Shown here piece by piece: positions 26,870 to 36,380 of a DNA stretch of 64,000 bases (position 1 is the first letter of the stretch; each line of letters begins with the position of its first letter). The stretch lies in the NCBI GenBank assembly GCA_934277375.1, contig CAKQTZ010000003.1, positions 62,001 through 126,000 of the forward strand, in the 5' to 3' direction. Source of the stretch: an uncultured Coprococcus sp. Its GTDB lineage: Bacteria > Bacillota > Clostridia > Lachnospirales > Lachnospiraceae. Below the pieces are notes generated by a model, which made no database searches, was not told where the DNA came from, and saw only the letters and a list, made by a program, of their open reading frames with translations. The position numbers and the translations under genes are program-made.

Positions 26870-28120
26870 TTATACCAGTATGACAGAATGCTTGTGATCC
26901 GGAGCAATGCTGTGGCCGTGTGCCTGATATATCATATTGCGGTACAGATCTGATGCAAGTTCGTCATATCTGAACATTTTCTGGCCTGCGGCAGATACGG
27001 AGCTGCGTATTTCACGGTTCTTTGTTATGACTGGTATATCCGATGCTGTTTTTATCTGACCGATCAGTTTGCTTGAAGCAGTTCTAAGTCCAAGCATGTT
27101 GATGTAATATATCCATCCACCTGCTTTGAAAGCGTTTAGATCGTCATTTGTCAGTTTAGTTATGACGTGTAATAACCCGCGTTGTATATGAGTTAAAGTA
27201 TAATTCCTGCATTTTAATGCTGTGGCTGTATCTGAAAATGACATGTTTACATCCAGCCTGGACAATCGGTTTGAAAGGTCGGTATCCATATCGGCGCACC
27301 TTGCAATGTCTGGATTGGTCATCCTGGAGTAGCTCAGATAAACGGACATATCATTATCGAATACTGGAAATGATATGCCGTAAGCTTTACTCAGTATGGA
27401 ATAGCACTGCTCGGGAACATGTCTTTCAAGTCTGTGTATATCGCCTCCCAGCAGCATCTTACGGATGGCGGTTGCTGAGCATATGTCATTGTCTGCCGTT
27501 GTGCTGTTATATCCTGCGCATACACGTGGGATAGGAACAGGTTTTATATGTGATCTGGTTTTATTAAGCGCAGCCAGATATTCTATGGCAAGGATGTTAT
27601 TTGGACTTGATAGTACGGAGTCCAGTTCACTTTGCGATATATTCAGGCTGCTGTCTGGCCTGCAGTGCAGATATTCGGATATCGCCTGCGCCCTTGCGGC
27701 ACCATAGGACATTCCTGATGCTGCGAGCGTCTTGATTGACACAGATATCTCCTTGGGCTCAGTGGTGACTATACCTGCTATGAGGCTTAAGATATCGATG
27801 CTGGCTGTCTCAGCGCCGAATGAGATATAATCAATGCAGTTTAGACTATTCATCATTGATACCGCAGCATACGCGTAGTCTCTTGCACTGGAAGTTGAAT
27901 AGACAAATGGAATCTCAAAGACGGCATCGACTGAACATCTGAGGGCAATGAGAGCTCTGGTGTATTTATCTGCAAGGGCCGGAACACCTCGTTGCAGAAA
28001 ATTGCCACTCATAAAGCAGATGACGTGATCAGCACCTGTGATCTGTTTCGCCTGCTGTATCTGATATTCATGTCCCTTGTGAAAAGGATTGTATTCACAG
28101 ACTATTCCAATAACGCTCAT
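26870..28120 (-). CDS. tmcAL: tRNA(Met) cytidine acetate ligase (TmcAL/YlbM)
   Basis: A 416-residue TmcAL. The start at 28120 is preferred over the upstream in-frame ATG because AGGAGGG lies at 28123-28129 (complement), giving MSVIGIVCEYNPFHKGH, the standard family N-terminus with the nucleotidyltransferase HxGH motif (FHKGH). Further family signs are CFMSGNFLQRGVPA, ISFGAE and the ISATAIRKML-like SATAIRKMLL. TmcAL makes N4-acetylcytidine at C34 of elongator tRNA(Met) using acetate and ATP. Convergence of ylbJ and tmcAL on the minus strand suggests one transcript. Confidence 0.94.
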   Translation of the reverse strand: MSVIGIVCEYNPFHKGHEYQIQQAKQITGADHVICFMSGNFLQRGVPALADKYTRALIALRCSVDAVFEIPFVYSTSSARDYAYAAVSMMNSLNCIDYISFGAETASIDILSLIAGIVTTEPKEISVSIKTLAASGMSYGAARAQAISEYLHCRPDSSLNISQSELDSVLSSPNNILAIEYLAALNKTRSHIKPVPIPRVCAGYNSTTADNDICSATAIRKMLLGGDIHRLERHVPEQCYSILSKAYGISFPVFDNDMSVYLSYSRMTNPDIARCADMDTDLSNRLSRLDVNMSFSDTATALKCRNYTLTHIQRGLLHVITKLTNDDLNAFKAGGWIYYINMLGLRTASSKLIGQIKTASDIPVITKNREIRSSVSAAGQKMFRYDELASDLYRNMIYQAHGHSIAPDHKHSVILV

Positions 28121-28331
28121 GGTCCCTCCTGGTGTTATATATAAAGTCAATCATTCATTATGATGTGAATGGTTTTGCATTTTGGTCTTTGCGCTACAAT
28201 AAAGTTTATTTTATATTAATAATTATGCGGTGTAAAGTATGTTATAATACCAAGAAGTTTGGCTTTATTATTATAATGTGTGTATGACAGCGGTCTGGGT
28301 ATGTTTATTGTAATATATGGAAAGTTAATGG

Positions 28332-28360
28332 TTGACAAAACGATGATAATTATATAGTAT
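28332..28360 (+). promoter_or_regulatory. recA promoter
   Basis: TTGACA (28332-28337) with TAGTAT (28355-28360) at 17 bases; an alternative -10 is TATAGT at 28353-28358. It lies 40 bases before the recA start, just upstream of the LexA box. Confidence 0.7.
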
Positions 28361-28373
28361 ATTAACAGTAATC

Positions 28374-28385
28374 GAACATATGTTT
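28374..28385 (+). promoter_or_regulatory. LexA (SOS) operator at recA
   Basis: GAACATATGTTT fits the Gram-positive LexA box GAAC-N4-GTTY exactly. It is placed between the -10 region and the AGGAGG ribosome site, so LexA binding would block early transcription of recA and probably recX. Confidence 0.88.
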
Positions 28386-28399
28386 AGGAGGGACGTAAT

Positions 28400-29458
28400 A
28401 TGGCAAATAATTCCGGAAACGTGAATGTTGAAGATAAGAAGAAAGCTCTTGATGCTGCTATTGCGCAGATAGAAAAGCAGTACGGCAAGGGATCAGTTAT
28501 GAAGCTTGGAGATTCCAATGCGAATATGAATATAGACGTGATACCTACAGGTTCACTCAGTCTTGATATAGCACTTGGTCTTGGTGGTGTACCAAGAGGC
28601 AGGATAATTGAGGTGTTCGGACCAGAGTCAAGTGGTAAGACAACTGTAGCTCTTCACATAGTTGCTGAGATACAGAAGAGGGGTGGAATTGCTGGTTTCA
28701 TAGATGCAGAGCATGCACTTGATCCCGCATATGCCAAGAATATAGGTGTAGATATAGATAATCTTTATATATCCCAGCCGGACTGCGGAGAGCAGGCTCT
28801 TGAAATCACCGAGACCATGGTTAGATCGGGAGCTGTAGATGTGGTCATAGTCGATTCTGTAGCTGCCCTGGTACCTAAGGCAGAGATCGACGGCGAGATG
28901 GGAGATTCACACATGGGACTCCATGCAAGACTGATGTCACAGGCTCTTAGAAAGCTTACCGCTGTGGTCAGCAAAACTAATTGCGTTGTTATATTTATCA
29001 ATCAGCTCAGAGAGAAGGTTGGCGTTGTTTTCGGTAATCCAGAGGTTACTACCGGAGGCCGTGCCCTGAAATTCTACGCATCTGTAAGACTTGATGTCAG
29101 AAGAATAGATACCTTAAGACAGGGCGGAGAGATCGTGGGTAACAGGACTCGTGTAAAGATAGTCAAGAACAAAGTGGCTCCACCGTTCAAAGAGGCAGAA
29201 TTTGATATTGTTTTTGGTAAAGGAATATCTAAAGTCGGAGATATACTTGATCTTGCTGTTGCCAATAATATCGTTGATAAGTCAGGTGCATGGTATGCAT
29301 ACAATGGCGATAAGATAGGCCAGGGACGTGAGAATGCCAAGGCTTACCTTGAGAATAATGAGAATATATGTAATGAGATCGAGCACAAGGTCAGAGAGGT
29401 ACTTGGTGTTGCCGGTGATGATGTGGCTGCAGCTGATGCTGAAGATATGGATAACTAG
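28400..29458 (+). CDS. recA: Recombinase RecA
   Basis: A 352-residue RecA. Walker A is GPESSGKTT (74-82). Conserved segments [29 protein letters not shown] and [17 protein letters not shown] are intact, with a short acidic C-terminal tail. It forms ATP-dependent filaments on single-stranded DNA, drives strand exchange and activates LexA self-cleavage. AGGAGG precedes the ATG. A LexA box and sigma-A promoter lie upstream, and recX follows. Confidence 0.99.
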   Translation: MANNSGNVNVEDKKKALDAAIAQIEKQYGKGSVMKLGDSNANMNIDVIPTGSLSLDIALGLGGVPRGRIIEVFGPESSGKTTVALHIVAEIQKRGGIAGFIDAEHALDPAYAKNIGVDIDNLYISQPDCGEQALEITETMVRSGAVDVVIVDSVAALVPKAEIDGEMGDSHMGLHARLMSQALRKLTAVVSKTNCVVIFINQLREKVGVVFGNPEVTTGGRALKFYASVRLDVRRIDTLRQGGEIVGNRTRVKIVKNKVAPPFKEAEFDIVFGKGISKVGDILDLAVANNIVDKSGAWYAYNGDKIGQGRENAKAYLENNENICNEIEHKVREVLGVAGDDVAAADAEDMDN

Positions 29459-29500
29459 TTCATATATGTGTGCTGGAATGTATGATGGGAGTTCTGCTAT

Positions 29501-30118
29501 ATGATTGTTACGGATATCCGCAGGATTGATGACAAGAGATATTGTTTATATATTGATTACGAACCGTATGCATCTGTGTATACATCAGATATAAAAAGGT
29601 TAAGGCTGGAAATTGGAGCAGAGATTGAAGGCGACAGACTTGAGTCGTTCAGACGAGATTATCTGTATAAGAGAGCGATGAATAAGGCTGTAAACTCCAT
29701 AAAATTCTCAGACAAATGTGAGTATGAAATTGTTCAAAAACTCCGAGATTTGTATTACGACGAGGAGATAATAGCTCATACGGTTGGCAGACTGAAGGAG
29801 TATGGCTATATAGACGATTATAGATATGCTGGAGGTTATATAAGGAGGAATAGTTCCAAGAAGGGCGCTAAGATTATCCGATATGAACTTCAGTCAAAGC
29901 ATATTGATCAGAATGTGATTGACCGTGCAATGGCGGATAGTGATATTCCGGATGAGAATGACAGAATATATCATATACTGCAGAAACGGTATTCGGACAG
30001 AGACCTCATAGATAACAGAAAAAAGGTGCTGGCATATATGTATAATAAGGGGTTCGACGGAAGAAAAGTATCGCAATGCATTGAAAAAATGCTTGAAGAT
30101 ACTAAATTACGCGATTGA
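29501..30118 (+). CDS. recX: Regulatory protein RecX
   Basis: A 205-residue RecX: three-helix tandem repeats are visible (KFSDKCEYEIVQKLRDLYYDEEIIAHTVGRLKEYGYIDDYRYA, then IRYELQSKHIDQNVIDRAM). RecX modulates RecA filaments. It lies 42 bases after recA, probably co-transcribed under LexA control. GGGAG lies 8-12 bases upstream of the ATG. Confidence 0.92.
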   Translation: MIVTDIRRIDDKRYCLYIDYEPYASVYTSDIKRLRLEIGAEIEGDRLESFRRDYLYKRAMNKAVNSIKFSDKCEYEIVQKLRDLYYDEEIIAHTVGRLKEYGYIDDYRYAGGYIRRNSSKKGAKIIRYELQSKHIDQNVIDRAMADSDIPDENDRIYHILQKRYSDRDLIDNRKKVLAYMYNKGFDGRKVSQCIEKMLEDTKLRD

Positions 30119-30191
30119 TATATCTATACATAGAACATGGTTATTTATTGTACTGCTGTCAAAAAAAGAAGCTGTATTTGGGTATAATTAC

Positions 30192-30220
30192 TTGACATAA
30201 TTAAGTAAAAATATTAAACT
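30192..30220 (+). promoter_or_regulatory. rny promoter
   Basis: TTGACA (30192-30197), 17-base spacer, TAAACT (30215-30220). It lies 50 bases before the GTG start. Confidence 0.6.
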
Positions 30221-30269
30221 TAAATAGTTGTATTCTTGTACAATGAAAACTTAATAAGGAGGTGCTCCT

Positions 30270-31823
30270 GTGGATTCACCATTAGTATGGATAATTATGG
30301 CTCTTGTAGTTGTAGCAGTTGCTGTTGCCACTTGGTTTATCGCTATTGCATATCGTAAGAATATTGCAGAGGCAAAGCTTGGCAGAGCAGAAGTTCAGGC
30401 AAGAGAGATAATTGACGAAGCTCAGAAGACCGCCGAAGCTAAGAAGCGCGAGATATTGCTTGAGGCAAAGGAAGATTCGCTTAAAACACGTAATGATCTT
30501 GAGAAGGAAGTCAAGGACAGACGTGGCGAGCTTTCGCGTATGGAGAAGAGGATTCTTGCACGTGAAGAGAATCTCGATAAGAAGACTGAAGCAGTAGAGA
30601 AAAAGGAAGCTAGTTTAGCTAACAAGGAAAGCGCACTTGATAAGCAGAAGGCCAAGGTTGAAGAGTTACAGGCGAAGCGAGTACAGGAACTTGAAAGAAT
30701 TTCAGGTTTAACCTCTGAACAAGCAAAAGAATACTTATTAAAGACTGTTGAAGATGAAGTAAAACATGAAACAGCAGTTATGGTCAAGGAATTAGAAACC
30801 AGAGCTAAAGAAGAAGCGAACAAGAAGGCGAAGGAGTATGTTGTTAATGCAATACAGAGATGTGCAGTAGACCATATTTCAGAGACAACTATTTCATTAG
30901 TTCAGTTACCTAACGATGAGATGAAGGGTAGGATAATTGGTAGAGAGGGAAGAAACATTCGTACTCTCGAGACACTTACCGGAGTAGATCTGATAATTGA
31001 TGATACTCCTGAGGCAGTTATTTTATCAAGTTTTGATCCAGTCAGACGTGAGGTGGCAAGGATTGCTCTTGAAAAACTCATCGTTGATGGAAGAATCCAT
31101 CCAGCCAGAATTGAAGAGATGGTTGAAAAAGCGCAGAAGGAAGTAGAGACCATGATGCGCGAGGAAGGTGAAGCTGCTACACTTGAGGTAGGAATTCACG
31201 GAATCCATCCTGAACTGGTAAGACTTCTTGGAAAGTTGAAGTTTAGAACAAGCTATGGTCAGAATGCTCTTAAGCACTCTGTAGAGGTAGCTCAGTTGTG
31301 TGGTTTGTTGGCCGGAGAGATAGGTGTAGACATTAAGGTTGCTAAACGTGCTGGATTACTCCATGATATAGGTAAAGCCCTGGATCATGAGATGGAGGGT
31401 TCACATGTTCAGATTGGTGCAGATCTTTGTAGAAAGTATAAAGAGTCTGCAGTTGTTATCAATGCTGTAGAGTCACATCATGGTGATGTTGAGCCTGAGT
31501 CATTGATTGCACTTTTGGTACAGGCTGCAGATACTATTTCTGCTGCAAGACCAGGAGCAAGAAGAGAGACCTTAGAGACTTATACTACAAGACTTAAGAA
31601 GTTAGAAGACATTGCTAATTCTCATAAGGGAGTAGATAAGACATTTGCTATTCAGGCAGGTAGAGAAATTCGTGTGATGGTAGTTCCTGAGCATGTAAGC
31701 GATTCTGATATGGTATTGCTGGCTAGAGATATTGCAAAGCAGATTGAAGACGAGCTTGAATATCCTGGACAGATTAAGGTAAATATTATTAGAGAGTCAC
31801 GCGTGACAGATTACGCAAAGTAA
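30270..31823 (+). CDS. rny: Ribonuclease Y
   Basis: A 517-residue RNase Y, normal length. GTG start directly after AAGGAGGTG (30257-30265). N-terminal transmembrane helix (6-27) is followed by a long coiled coil (30-190), a KH domain ([15 protein letters not shown]) and an HD domain ([12 protein letters not shown]). It is the membrane-bound endonuclease that starts mRNA decay in Firmicutes. It has its own promoter and terminator. Confidence 0.98.
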   Translation: MDSPLVWIIMALVVVAVAVATWFIAIAYRKNIAEAKLGRAEVQAREIIDEAQKTAEAKKREILLEAKEDSLKTRNDLEKEVKDRRGELSRMEKRILAREENLDKKTEAVEKKEASLANKESALDKQKAKVEELQAKRVQELERISGLTSEQAKEYLLKTVEDEVKHETAVMVKELETRAKEEANKKAKEYVVNAIQRCAVDHISETTISLVQLPNDEMKGRIIGREGRNIRTLETLTGVDLIIDDTPEAVILSSFDPVRREVARIALEKLIVDGRIHPARIEEMVEKAQKEVETMMREEGEAATLEVGIHGIHPELVRLLGKLKFRTSYGQNALKHSVEVAQLCGLLAGEIGVDIKVAKRAGLLHDIGKALDHEMEGSHVQIGADLCRKYKESAVVINAVESHHGDVEPESLIALLVQAADTISAARPGARRETLETYTTRLKKLEDIANSHKGVDKTFAIQAGREIRVMVVPEHVSDSDMVLLARDIAKQIEDELEYPGQIKVNIIRESRVTDYAK

Positions 31824-31847
31824 AAATCATTTAAAACAAAAAGTTTA

Positions 31848-31888
31848 GAAAGTATTGGGAATATAGTGTTCTCAATACTTTCTTTTTT
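31848..31888 (+). terminator. Terminator after rny
   Basis: GAAAGTATTG (31848-31857) pairs perfectly with CAATACTTTC (31873-31882), followed by TTTTTT. Confidence 0.92.
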
Positions 31889-31910
31889 ATTAAATGGGGC
31901 GGTAAAATAA

Positions 31911-32444
31911 ATGAAAAAATATAAGAGAATAAAACAGGAAGTGGCATACAGAGCTCATGTATTTGATGTATATAATGATTATCTGGAACTTCCTGATGGC
32001 AGAGAAGTTATATATGATCTTATAAAGCACAGATCGGGAGCCTGTGTGCTTCCGGTTATGGATAATGGAGATATAGTACTGGTAAAACAGTATAGAAATT
32101 CCATAGATGAGGTGACATATGAGGTTCCTGCGGGGTTTATTGATGATGGAGAGACTCCACTTGATGCGGCTGCAAGAGAATTGCGGGAAGAAACAGGATA
32201 TATAGCGGATGAACTTATATATGTGACTAAGGCTGTTCTTGCGATAGGAACCAGCGATGAGCAGACATATATATACATTGGAAGGAGTCTGAAGAATGGT
32301 AGGAGATGCCTTGATGAGAATGAATTTATTGATTGTGAGCAGATAGATATATCCAGAGCAGAGGATATGATAAGAACCGGAGCTGTGGTTGATTCAAAAA
32401 CAATCATAGCTATATATGCGTACAAAAACATGATTTTAAGTTGA
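31911..32444 (+). CDS. NUDIX hydrolase, ADP-ribose pyrophosphatase type
   Basis: A 177-residue NUDIX protein of the ADP-ribose pyrophosphatase group. The complete Nudix box runs from G in GFIDDGETPLDAAA to RELREETGY, with the metal-binding REXXEE. The segment VLVKQYRN before it and the position of the box fit NudF-like enzymes, which hydrolyse ADP-ribose or related NDP-sugars. It stands alone 22 bases after the rny terminator. The exact substrate cannot be told from sequence. Confidence 0.9.
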   Translation: MKKYKRIKQEVAYRAHVFDVYNDYLELPDGREVIYDLIKHRSGACVLPVMDNGDIVLVKQYRNSIDEVTYEVPAGFIDDGETPLDAAARELREETGYIADELIYVTKAVLAIGTSDEQTYIYIGRSLKNGRRCLDENEFIDCEQIDISRAEDMIRTGAVVDSKTIIAIYAYKNMILS

Positions 32445-32640
32445 TGTATATGGAAAAACAATAATCACATAATTTGAAACAGGTACAAACGGTTAATAAA
32501 ATAAGATGAATTAAAAAAAGTGACATATTTTTGAAAAGAATTATGTCAATATGTGGTATACATAAGTGGTAGTTCTACATCATTTGGTATTTGCTGCTAA
32601 AACGCCTGTAATCCCTTGATTTTACTTGTTAAAATAGTAT

Positions 32641-32669
32641 TTGATTTTATTTACATTTGTATTTATAAT
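32641..32669 (+). promoter_or_regulatory. xerD promoter
   Basis: TTGATT (32641-32646), 17-base spacer, perfect TATAAT (32664-32669), 36 bases before the GTG start. A TGACATA/TATGTCA inverted repeat (32521-32548) lies about 90 bases further upstream. Confidence 0.75.
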
Positions 32670-32704
32670 GAGTTTTAGTCTACATAACTAAGGGGATAAA
32701 ATTA

Positions 32705-33583
32705 GTGGAACAGTACATAGACAGATACGTTGAATATTTAAGAAATGTAAAAAAATCAAGTGAGAATACAGTTGCTTCCTACAGACGGGATCTTGTAAAA
32801 TTTTACAAGTATTTTGAAGAGAAGGGCATACGTGAACTAGGAGATGTAAATGAGACTTATATCAATTCGTATGTGCTTGGCATGGAAAGTCAGGGGATGT
32901 CGATGGCAACTGTTTCACGTAATATAGCGTCGATCAAATCGTTCTATGCATATCTTACGAGGGAGAAGATAGTAGATTCTGACCCGACAGAGAATATAAA
33001 ACCTCCAAAGATCATAAAGAAGGTTCCTGAAACTCTGACGATCAGTGAGGTGAACAAGCTTCTCGACCAGCCAACCAATAAGACACCGAAAGAGATACGT
33101 GATAAAGCTATGCTGGAGCTTCTGTATGCGACTGGAATCCGGGTTACAGAGCTTGTTACATTGAAACTTACGGATGTCAATATCAAACTTGGATTCATAG
33201 AGTGCCATGATGGAGACCGGACCAGGACCGTCCCGGTTGCGGAGGTCGCACAACGGGCATTAAGTCGTTATATAACAGAGGTGAGAGACGATATGAGCGG
33301 AGGAAGTGATTATCTGTTTTTTAACTGTAAGGGTGCACCTATGACCAGACAGGGCTTTTGGAAGATTATCAAATTTTATGCAGCCAAGGCGGGCATAGAT
33401 AAGGATATTACTCCTCATATGATAAGACATTCATTTGCGTCACATATGCTGAACAATGGTGCAGATATAAAATCAGTTCAGGAGATGCTGGGTCATGTGG
33501 ATATAGCGACGACCCAGATATATCTTACCAATAAGCAAAGTAAGCTCAAAGAGGAATATGTAAAAGCATATCCAAGGGCTTAA
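32705..33583 (+). CDS. xerD: Tyrosine recombinase XerD-like
   Basis: A 292-residue tyrosine recombinase, size and domain plan of XerC/XerD. The N-terminal SAM-like core-binding domain spans 1-95. Catalytic residues visible: Arg146 (TGIRVTEL), His238 and Arg241 (HMIRHSFASHML), His264 (LGHVDI) and nucleophile Tyr273. The beta-hairpin lysine (K172 in Escherichia coli XerD) aligns with Asp169 in CHDGDRTRTVP. XerD resolves chromosome dimers at dif, activated by FtsK; an FtsK gene lies about 10 kb downstream. GTG start. XerD rather than XerC is based on overall similarity only. Confidence 0.85.
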   Translation: MEQYIDRYVEYLRNVKKSSENTVASYRRDLVKFYKYFEEKGIRELGDVNETYINSYVLGMESQGMSMATVSRNIASIKSFYAYLTREKIVDSDPTENIKPPKIIKKVPETLTISEVNKLLDQPTNKTPKEIRDKAMLELLYATGIRVTELVTLKLTDVNIKLGFIECHDGDRTRTVPVAEVAQRALSRYITEVRDDMSGGSDYLFFNCKGAPMTRQGFWKIIKFYAAKAGIDKDITPHMIRHSFASHMLNNGADIKSVQEMLGHVDIATTQIYLTNKQSKLKEEYVKAYPRA

Positions 33584-33620
33584 AAATAAAATAACTTACA
33601 GACTAAGGAGACAATAAACT

Positions 33621-34469
33621 ATGGAAAACAATTACTACGTTCCGACTCAGATCATTGAGAACAATCTCAAGGGTGCGGTAGGAAAGGCCAATCTGAAACT
33701 GTACAAGATGATCATGATGGGCTTTTTTGCCGGAATGTTCATTGCTATAGGAGCTGAGGGATCAAACCTTGCAGTTCACACGGTTAGCAATTTTGGCCTT
33801 TCGAAGACACTTGCTGGGTGCATATTCCCGGTAGGACTCATGATGCTGTCTATTATTGGCGCCGAATTGTTCACAGGAAATTGCATGATGATAACTGCGG
33901 TGATCGATGGGCGGATCAAGTTGTTACAGATGCTCAAAAACTGGGTAGTTGTATATTTCAGCAACATGCTTGGCTCGGTTGTCACAGCAGCTTTGATATA
34001 TGGAAGCGGTCAGTTTGATAATTCAGCGGGTGGTCTTGGTGCGTACACGATAAAGGTGGCAATGGGAAAGACGGGACTTGAATTTGGAAATGCATTTGTT
34101 TCAGGAATCATGTGTAATGTTCTTGTGTGTGTAGCGGTGCTTATGTCATCTGCAGCAAAGGATGTTATAGGTAAGATTTTTGCATGCTTCTTCCCAATAA
34201 TGGTATTTGTTATATCTGGATTTGAGCATTGTGTGGCAAATATGTATTATATCCCTGCAGGTATCATGGCTGCATCAAACAGCAAATATGTAGATAAAGC
34301 CTGTGAACTTTATGGCTACACTGCTCAGCAGATAAGCGATCAGCTCACTGTGGGAAGCTTCTTTGGCAAGAATCTTCTTCCTGTAACTCTTGGAAATATC
34401 ATCGGTGGTGGTGTGATAGTCGGAATAGGACTTTATATTATCAATAAGCCTAAAAAGTCAGAAGAGTAG
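33621..34469 (+). CDS. Formate/nitrite transporter family channel
   Basis: A 282-residue FNT family (FocA/NirC) pentameric channel with six transmembrane segments. Signature regions are MMGFFAGMFIAIGAEG, GAELFTGNCMMI (first conserved loop) and GIMCNVLVCVAVLMS, plus FPIMVFVISGFEHCVANMYYIPAG. These are typical of formate, nitrite or hydrosulfide channels. SD AAGGAGA precedes the ATG. Formate is plausible because formate-tetrahydrofolate ligase is encoded nearby, but the substrate is not decided by sequence. Confidence 0.9.
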   Translation: MENNYYVPTQIIENNLKGAVGKANLKLYKMIMMGFFAGMFIAIGAEGSNLAVHTVSNFGLSKTLAGCIFPVGLMMLSIIGAELFTGNCMMITAVIDGRIKLLQMLKNWVVVYFSNMLGSVVTAALIYGSGQFDNSAGGLGAYTIKVAMGKTGLEFGNAFVSGIMCNVLVCVAVLMSSAAKDVIGKIFACFFPIMVFVISGFEHCVANMYYIPAGIMAASNSKYVDKACELYGYTAQQISDQLTVGSFFGKNLLPVTLGNIIGGGVIVGIGLYIINKPKKSEE

Positions 34470-34545
34470 AAAGTGTACATCTGTACAGCATAGACAGCGG
34501 GATAAAAATATAAAAAATACTAAGAATTTAGATAAATAATATTAA

Positions 34546-34600
34546 AAAACAGATACGGCATATTGTATTGATATATGAATACAATATGCCGTATCTGTTT
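34546..34600. terminator. Bidirectional terminator between the FNT channel and aroC
   Basis: An 18-bp perfect stem (34551-34568 with 34579-34596, AGATACGGCATATTGTAT and its complement) is flanked by AAAAAA on the left and TTTT on the right, so it serves both converging genes. Confidence 0.92.
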
Positions 34601-34634
34601 TATGTGATCATACAAGTTGAATCTGGAATGACGC

Positions 34635-35732
34635 TTACTTATAAAAGTCGATTATTTTATCCATTCTGGATGACATATTTTCAAATAAAAGATCCAGAAT
34701 TGTCAGGGCAGTCATGGATTCCACGACTACAACGGCTCTTGGACCGATGATTGGATCATGACGGCCTCTGATGGATACCTCTATGTTATCTCCGGATTTG
34801 TTGACCGTCTCCTGAGTTGATGCGATGGACGGGGTAGGCTTGAAATGTGCCTTTATCACTATGTCTGCTCCATCACTCATTCCTCCGAGAATACCTCCTG
34901 CGTGATTTGTTTTCTTGGCGACATGCTGCCCAATCATGGTAAATGCATCGTTATTATAAGAGCCTCTGGCATCTGAGACTTGAGTTCCATCTCCGATCTC
35001 AACGGCTTTCACTGCTCCAATCGACATAACAGCCTTTGCCAGGCATGCGTCAAGCTTGTCAAATACAGGTTCACCTATTCCTGCCGGCATACCACTTACA
35101 ATACACTCAACGCATGAACCTATGGAGTCATTTTCTGCCATGCAATCTTCAAGAAGACATGATGCCTTTTTGTATGCATCTGCATCAGGCATGTTGAGGT
35201 CGTTTTTTGATATATAGTCCGCATCGAATTTATCTTTATCGATAAGGACTTCTCCGATGGAAGATACATAGGTTGTTATGGTGATCCCGAGTTCCTTAAG
35301 CACCTTGGACGCGATAGCTCCGGCGGCAACCCTGCCTATTGTTTCCCTGCCAGATGAACGCCCACCTCCGCGGTAATCCCTGAATCCGAATTTCTGGTCA
35401 AAGGTGTAATCTGCATGACCTGGCCTGTAATATGTAGCAATATCTCCATAATCACCGGAGCGCTGTGAAGTGTTCCGCACCATCATGGATATCGGTGTAC
35501 CAGTTGTCTTTCCTTCAAAGATACCTGATAGTATCTCTACAGTATCTGATTCTTTTCGCGGTGTGGAAAACTGAGAGAATCCTGGTTTCCTGCGATCCAG
35601 AAATATCTGGATATCATCTTCACACAGTGGAAGCCCGGCCGGACATCCGTCGACTACAACTCCGAGAGCCTTTCCATGTGATTCCCCCCATGTGGTTATT
35701 GTAAATTTATTTCCTATAGTAGAACCTGCCAT
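34635..35732 (-). CDS. aroC: Chorismate synthase
   Basis: A 365-residue AroC. The start at 35732 (MAGSTIGNKF) is preferred over the ATG 18 bases upstream because AAAGGAG lies at 35741-35747 in the complement. Family signatures are WGESHGKALG, RPGHADYTFDQKFGFRDYRGGGRSSGRET and AHFKPTPSI. It converts EPSP to chorismate with reduced FMN, the last shared step of aromatic amino acid synthesis. It stands apart from other aro genes. Confidence 0.97.
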   Translation of the reverse strand: MAGSTIGNKFTITTWGESHGKALGVVVDGCPAGLPLCEDDIQIFLDRRKPGFSQFSTPRKESDTVEILSGIFEGKTTGTPISMMVRNTSQRSGDYGDIATYYRPGHADYTFDQKFGFRDYRGGGRSSGRETIGRVAAGAIASKVLKELGITITTYVSSIGEVLIDKDKFDADYISKNDLNMPDADAYKKASCLLEDCMAENDSIGSCVECIVSGMPAGIGEPVFDKLDACLAKAVMSIGAVKAVEIGDGTQVSDARGSYNNDAFTMIGQHVAKKTNHAGGILGGMSDGADIVIKAHFKPTPSIASTQETVNKSGDNIEVSIRGRHDPIIGPRAVVVVESMTALTILDLLFENMSSRMDKIIDFYK

Positions 35733-35826
35733 AATATTGTCTCCTTTCAAATGCTGAGGTTTCAGCCATATTGTCTATGGCAAATGAACTGTGCCTCGTT
35801 TGCAGTGAAAAATATCTGCGCGCATT

Positions 35827-35856
35827 ATTATAGCATATATGAGTTTGCGATAACAA
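35827..35856 (-). promoter_or_regulatory. aroC promoter
   Basis: Minus strand: TTGTTA (35851-35856), 18-base spacer, perfect TATAAT (35827-35832) with an extended TG motif before it. The leader to the start is about 90 bases. Confidence 0.65.
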
Positions 35857-35915
35857 GAAAGTAGTTATTACATAAGAGTTGTTTGCGGTAACGTAATATG
35901 GCAACTACGTGACGG

Positions 35916-35944
35916 TTGAAATGCTATATAAGATATATTAGAAT
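35916..35944 (+). promoter_or_regulatory. Promoter of the DUF3006-like small gene
   Basis: TTGAAA (35916-35921), 17-base spacer, TAGAAT (35939-35944). The only gene downstream in range is the 56-residue ORF at 36026. Confidence 0.65.
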
Positions 35945-36025
35945 ACAAAAAGTATGTATAGACATTAAAATAATTGAGAAAGGTTGTGACTTCTGGACTG
36001 GCAGTTACAGTAATGGTGAATGAAA

Positions 36026-36196
36026 ATGGAAAAATATTATATAGTAAAATCAATAGATGGAGATTATGCGAATCTTGTGGATGAGAATAATCAGAATGGA
36101 GAGACAAAGCTTGTTGCAAGGGCGTTGCTGCCTGAAAGTATAAAAGAAGGAACAAGACTTCACTATGCTTTTCTGCAGTATGAGATTGCTGAGTGA
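36026..36196 (+). CDS. Small protein resembling DUF3006
   Basis: A 56-residue ORF: it starts MEKYYIVKSIDGDYANLVDE, then KLVARALLPESIKEGTRLHY. The layout (short N-terminal strands, I-DGDYA, then LP..IKEG) resembles the small DUF3006 domain of Firmicutes. A good promoter lies 82 bases upstream, supporting reality. The ribosome site is weak. Biochemical role unknown. Confidence 0.6.
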   Translation: MEKYYIVKSIDGDYANLVDENNQNGETKLVARALLPESIKEGTRLHYAFLQYEIAE

Positions 36197-36259
36197 TAGG
36201 CGGTGAAGAATCCGTGGTATGCTTTGCAGTAAAATGTATTGAAAAAATAATAGTTTATC

Positions 36260-36288
36260 TTTACAAAAGATATCATGTATGTTATTCT
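36260..36288 (+). promoter_or_regulatory. rpsO promoter
   Basis: TTTACA (36260-36265), 17-base spacer, TATTCT (36283-36288), about 92 bases upstream of rpsO. Confidence 0.55.
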
Positions 36289-36300
36289 ACTCAAGGTCAA

Positions 36301-36346
36301 CTGACACTTAGTTTAAGGAACGCCTAGGCCTTTTGCCCGGTGTCAG
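36301..36346 (+). promoter_or_regulatory. Structured rpsO leader, possible S15 autoregulatory site
   Basis: CTGACAC (36301-36307) pairs with GTGTCAG (36340-36346), enclosing a smaller AAGG/CCTT helix (36315-36318 with 36329-36332). S15 represses its own mRNA through structured leaders in several phyla. The structure is seen; S15 binding is inferred. Confidence 0.4.
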
Positions 36347-36380
36347 CCATGTATATTATTTTTATAGGAGGATTGTTATT

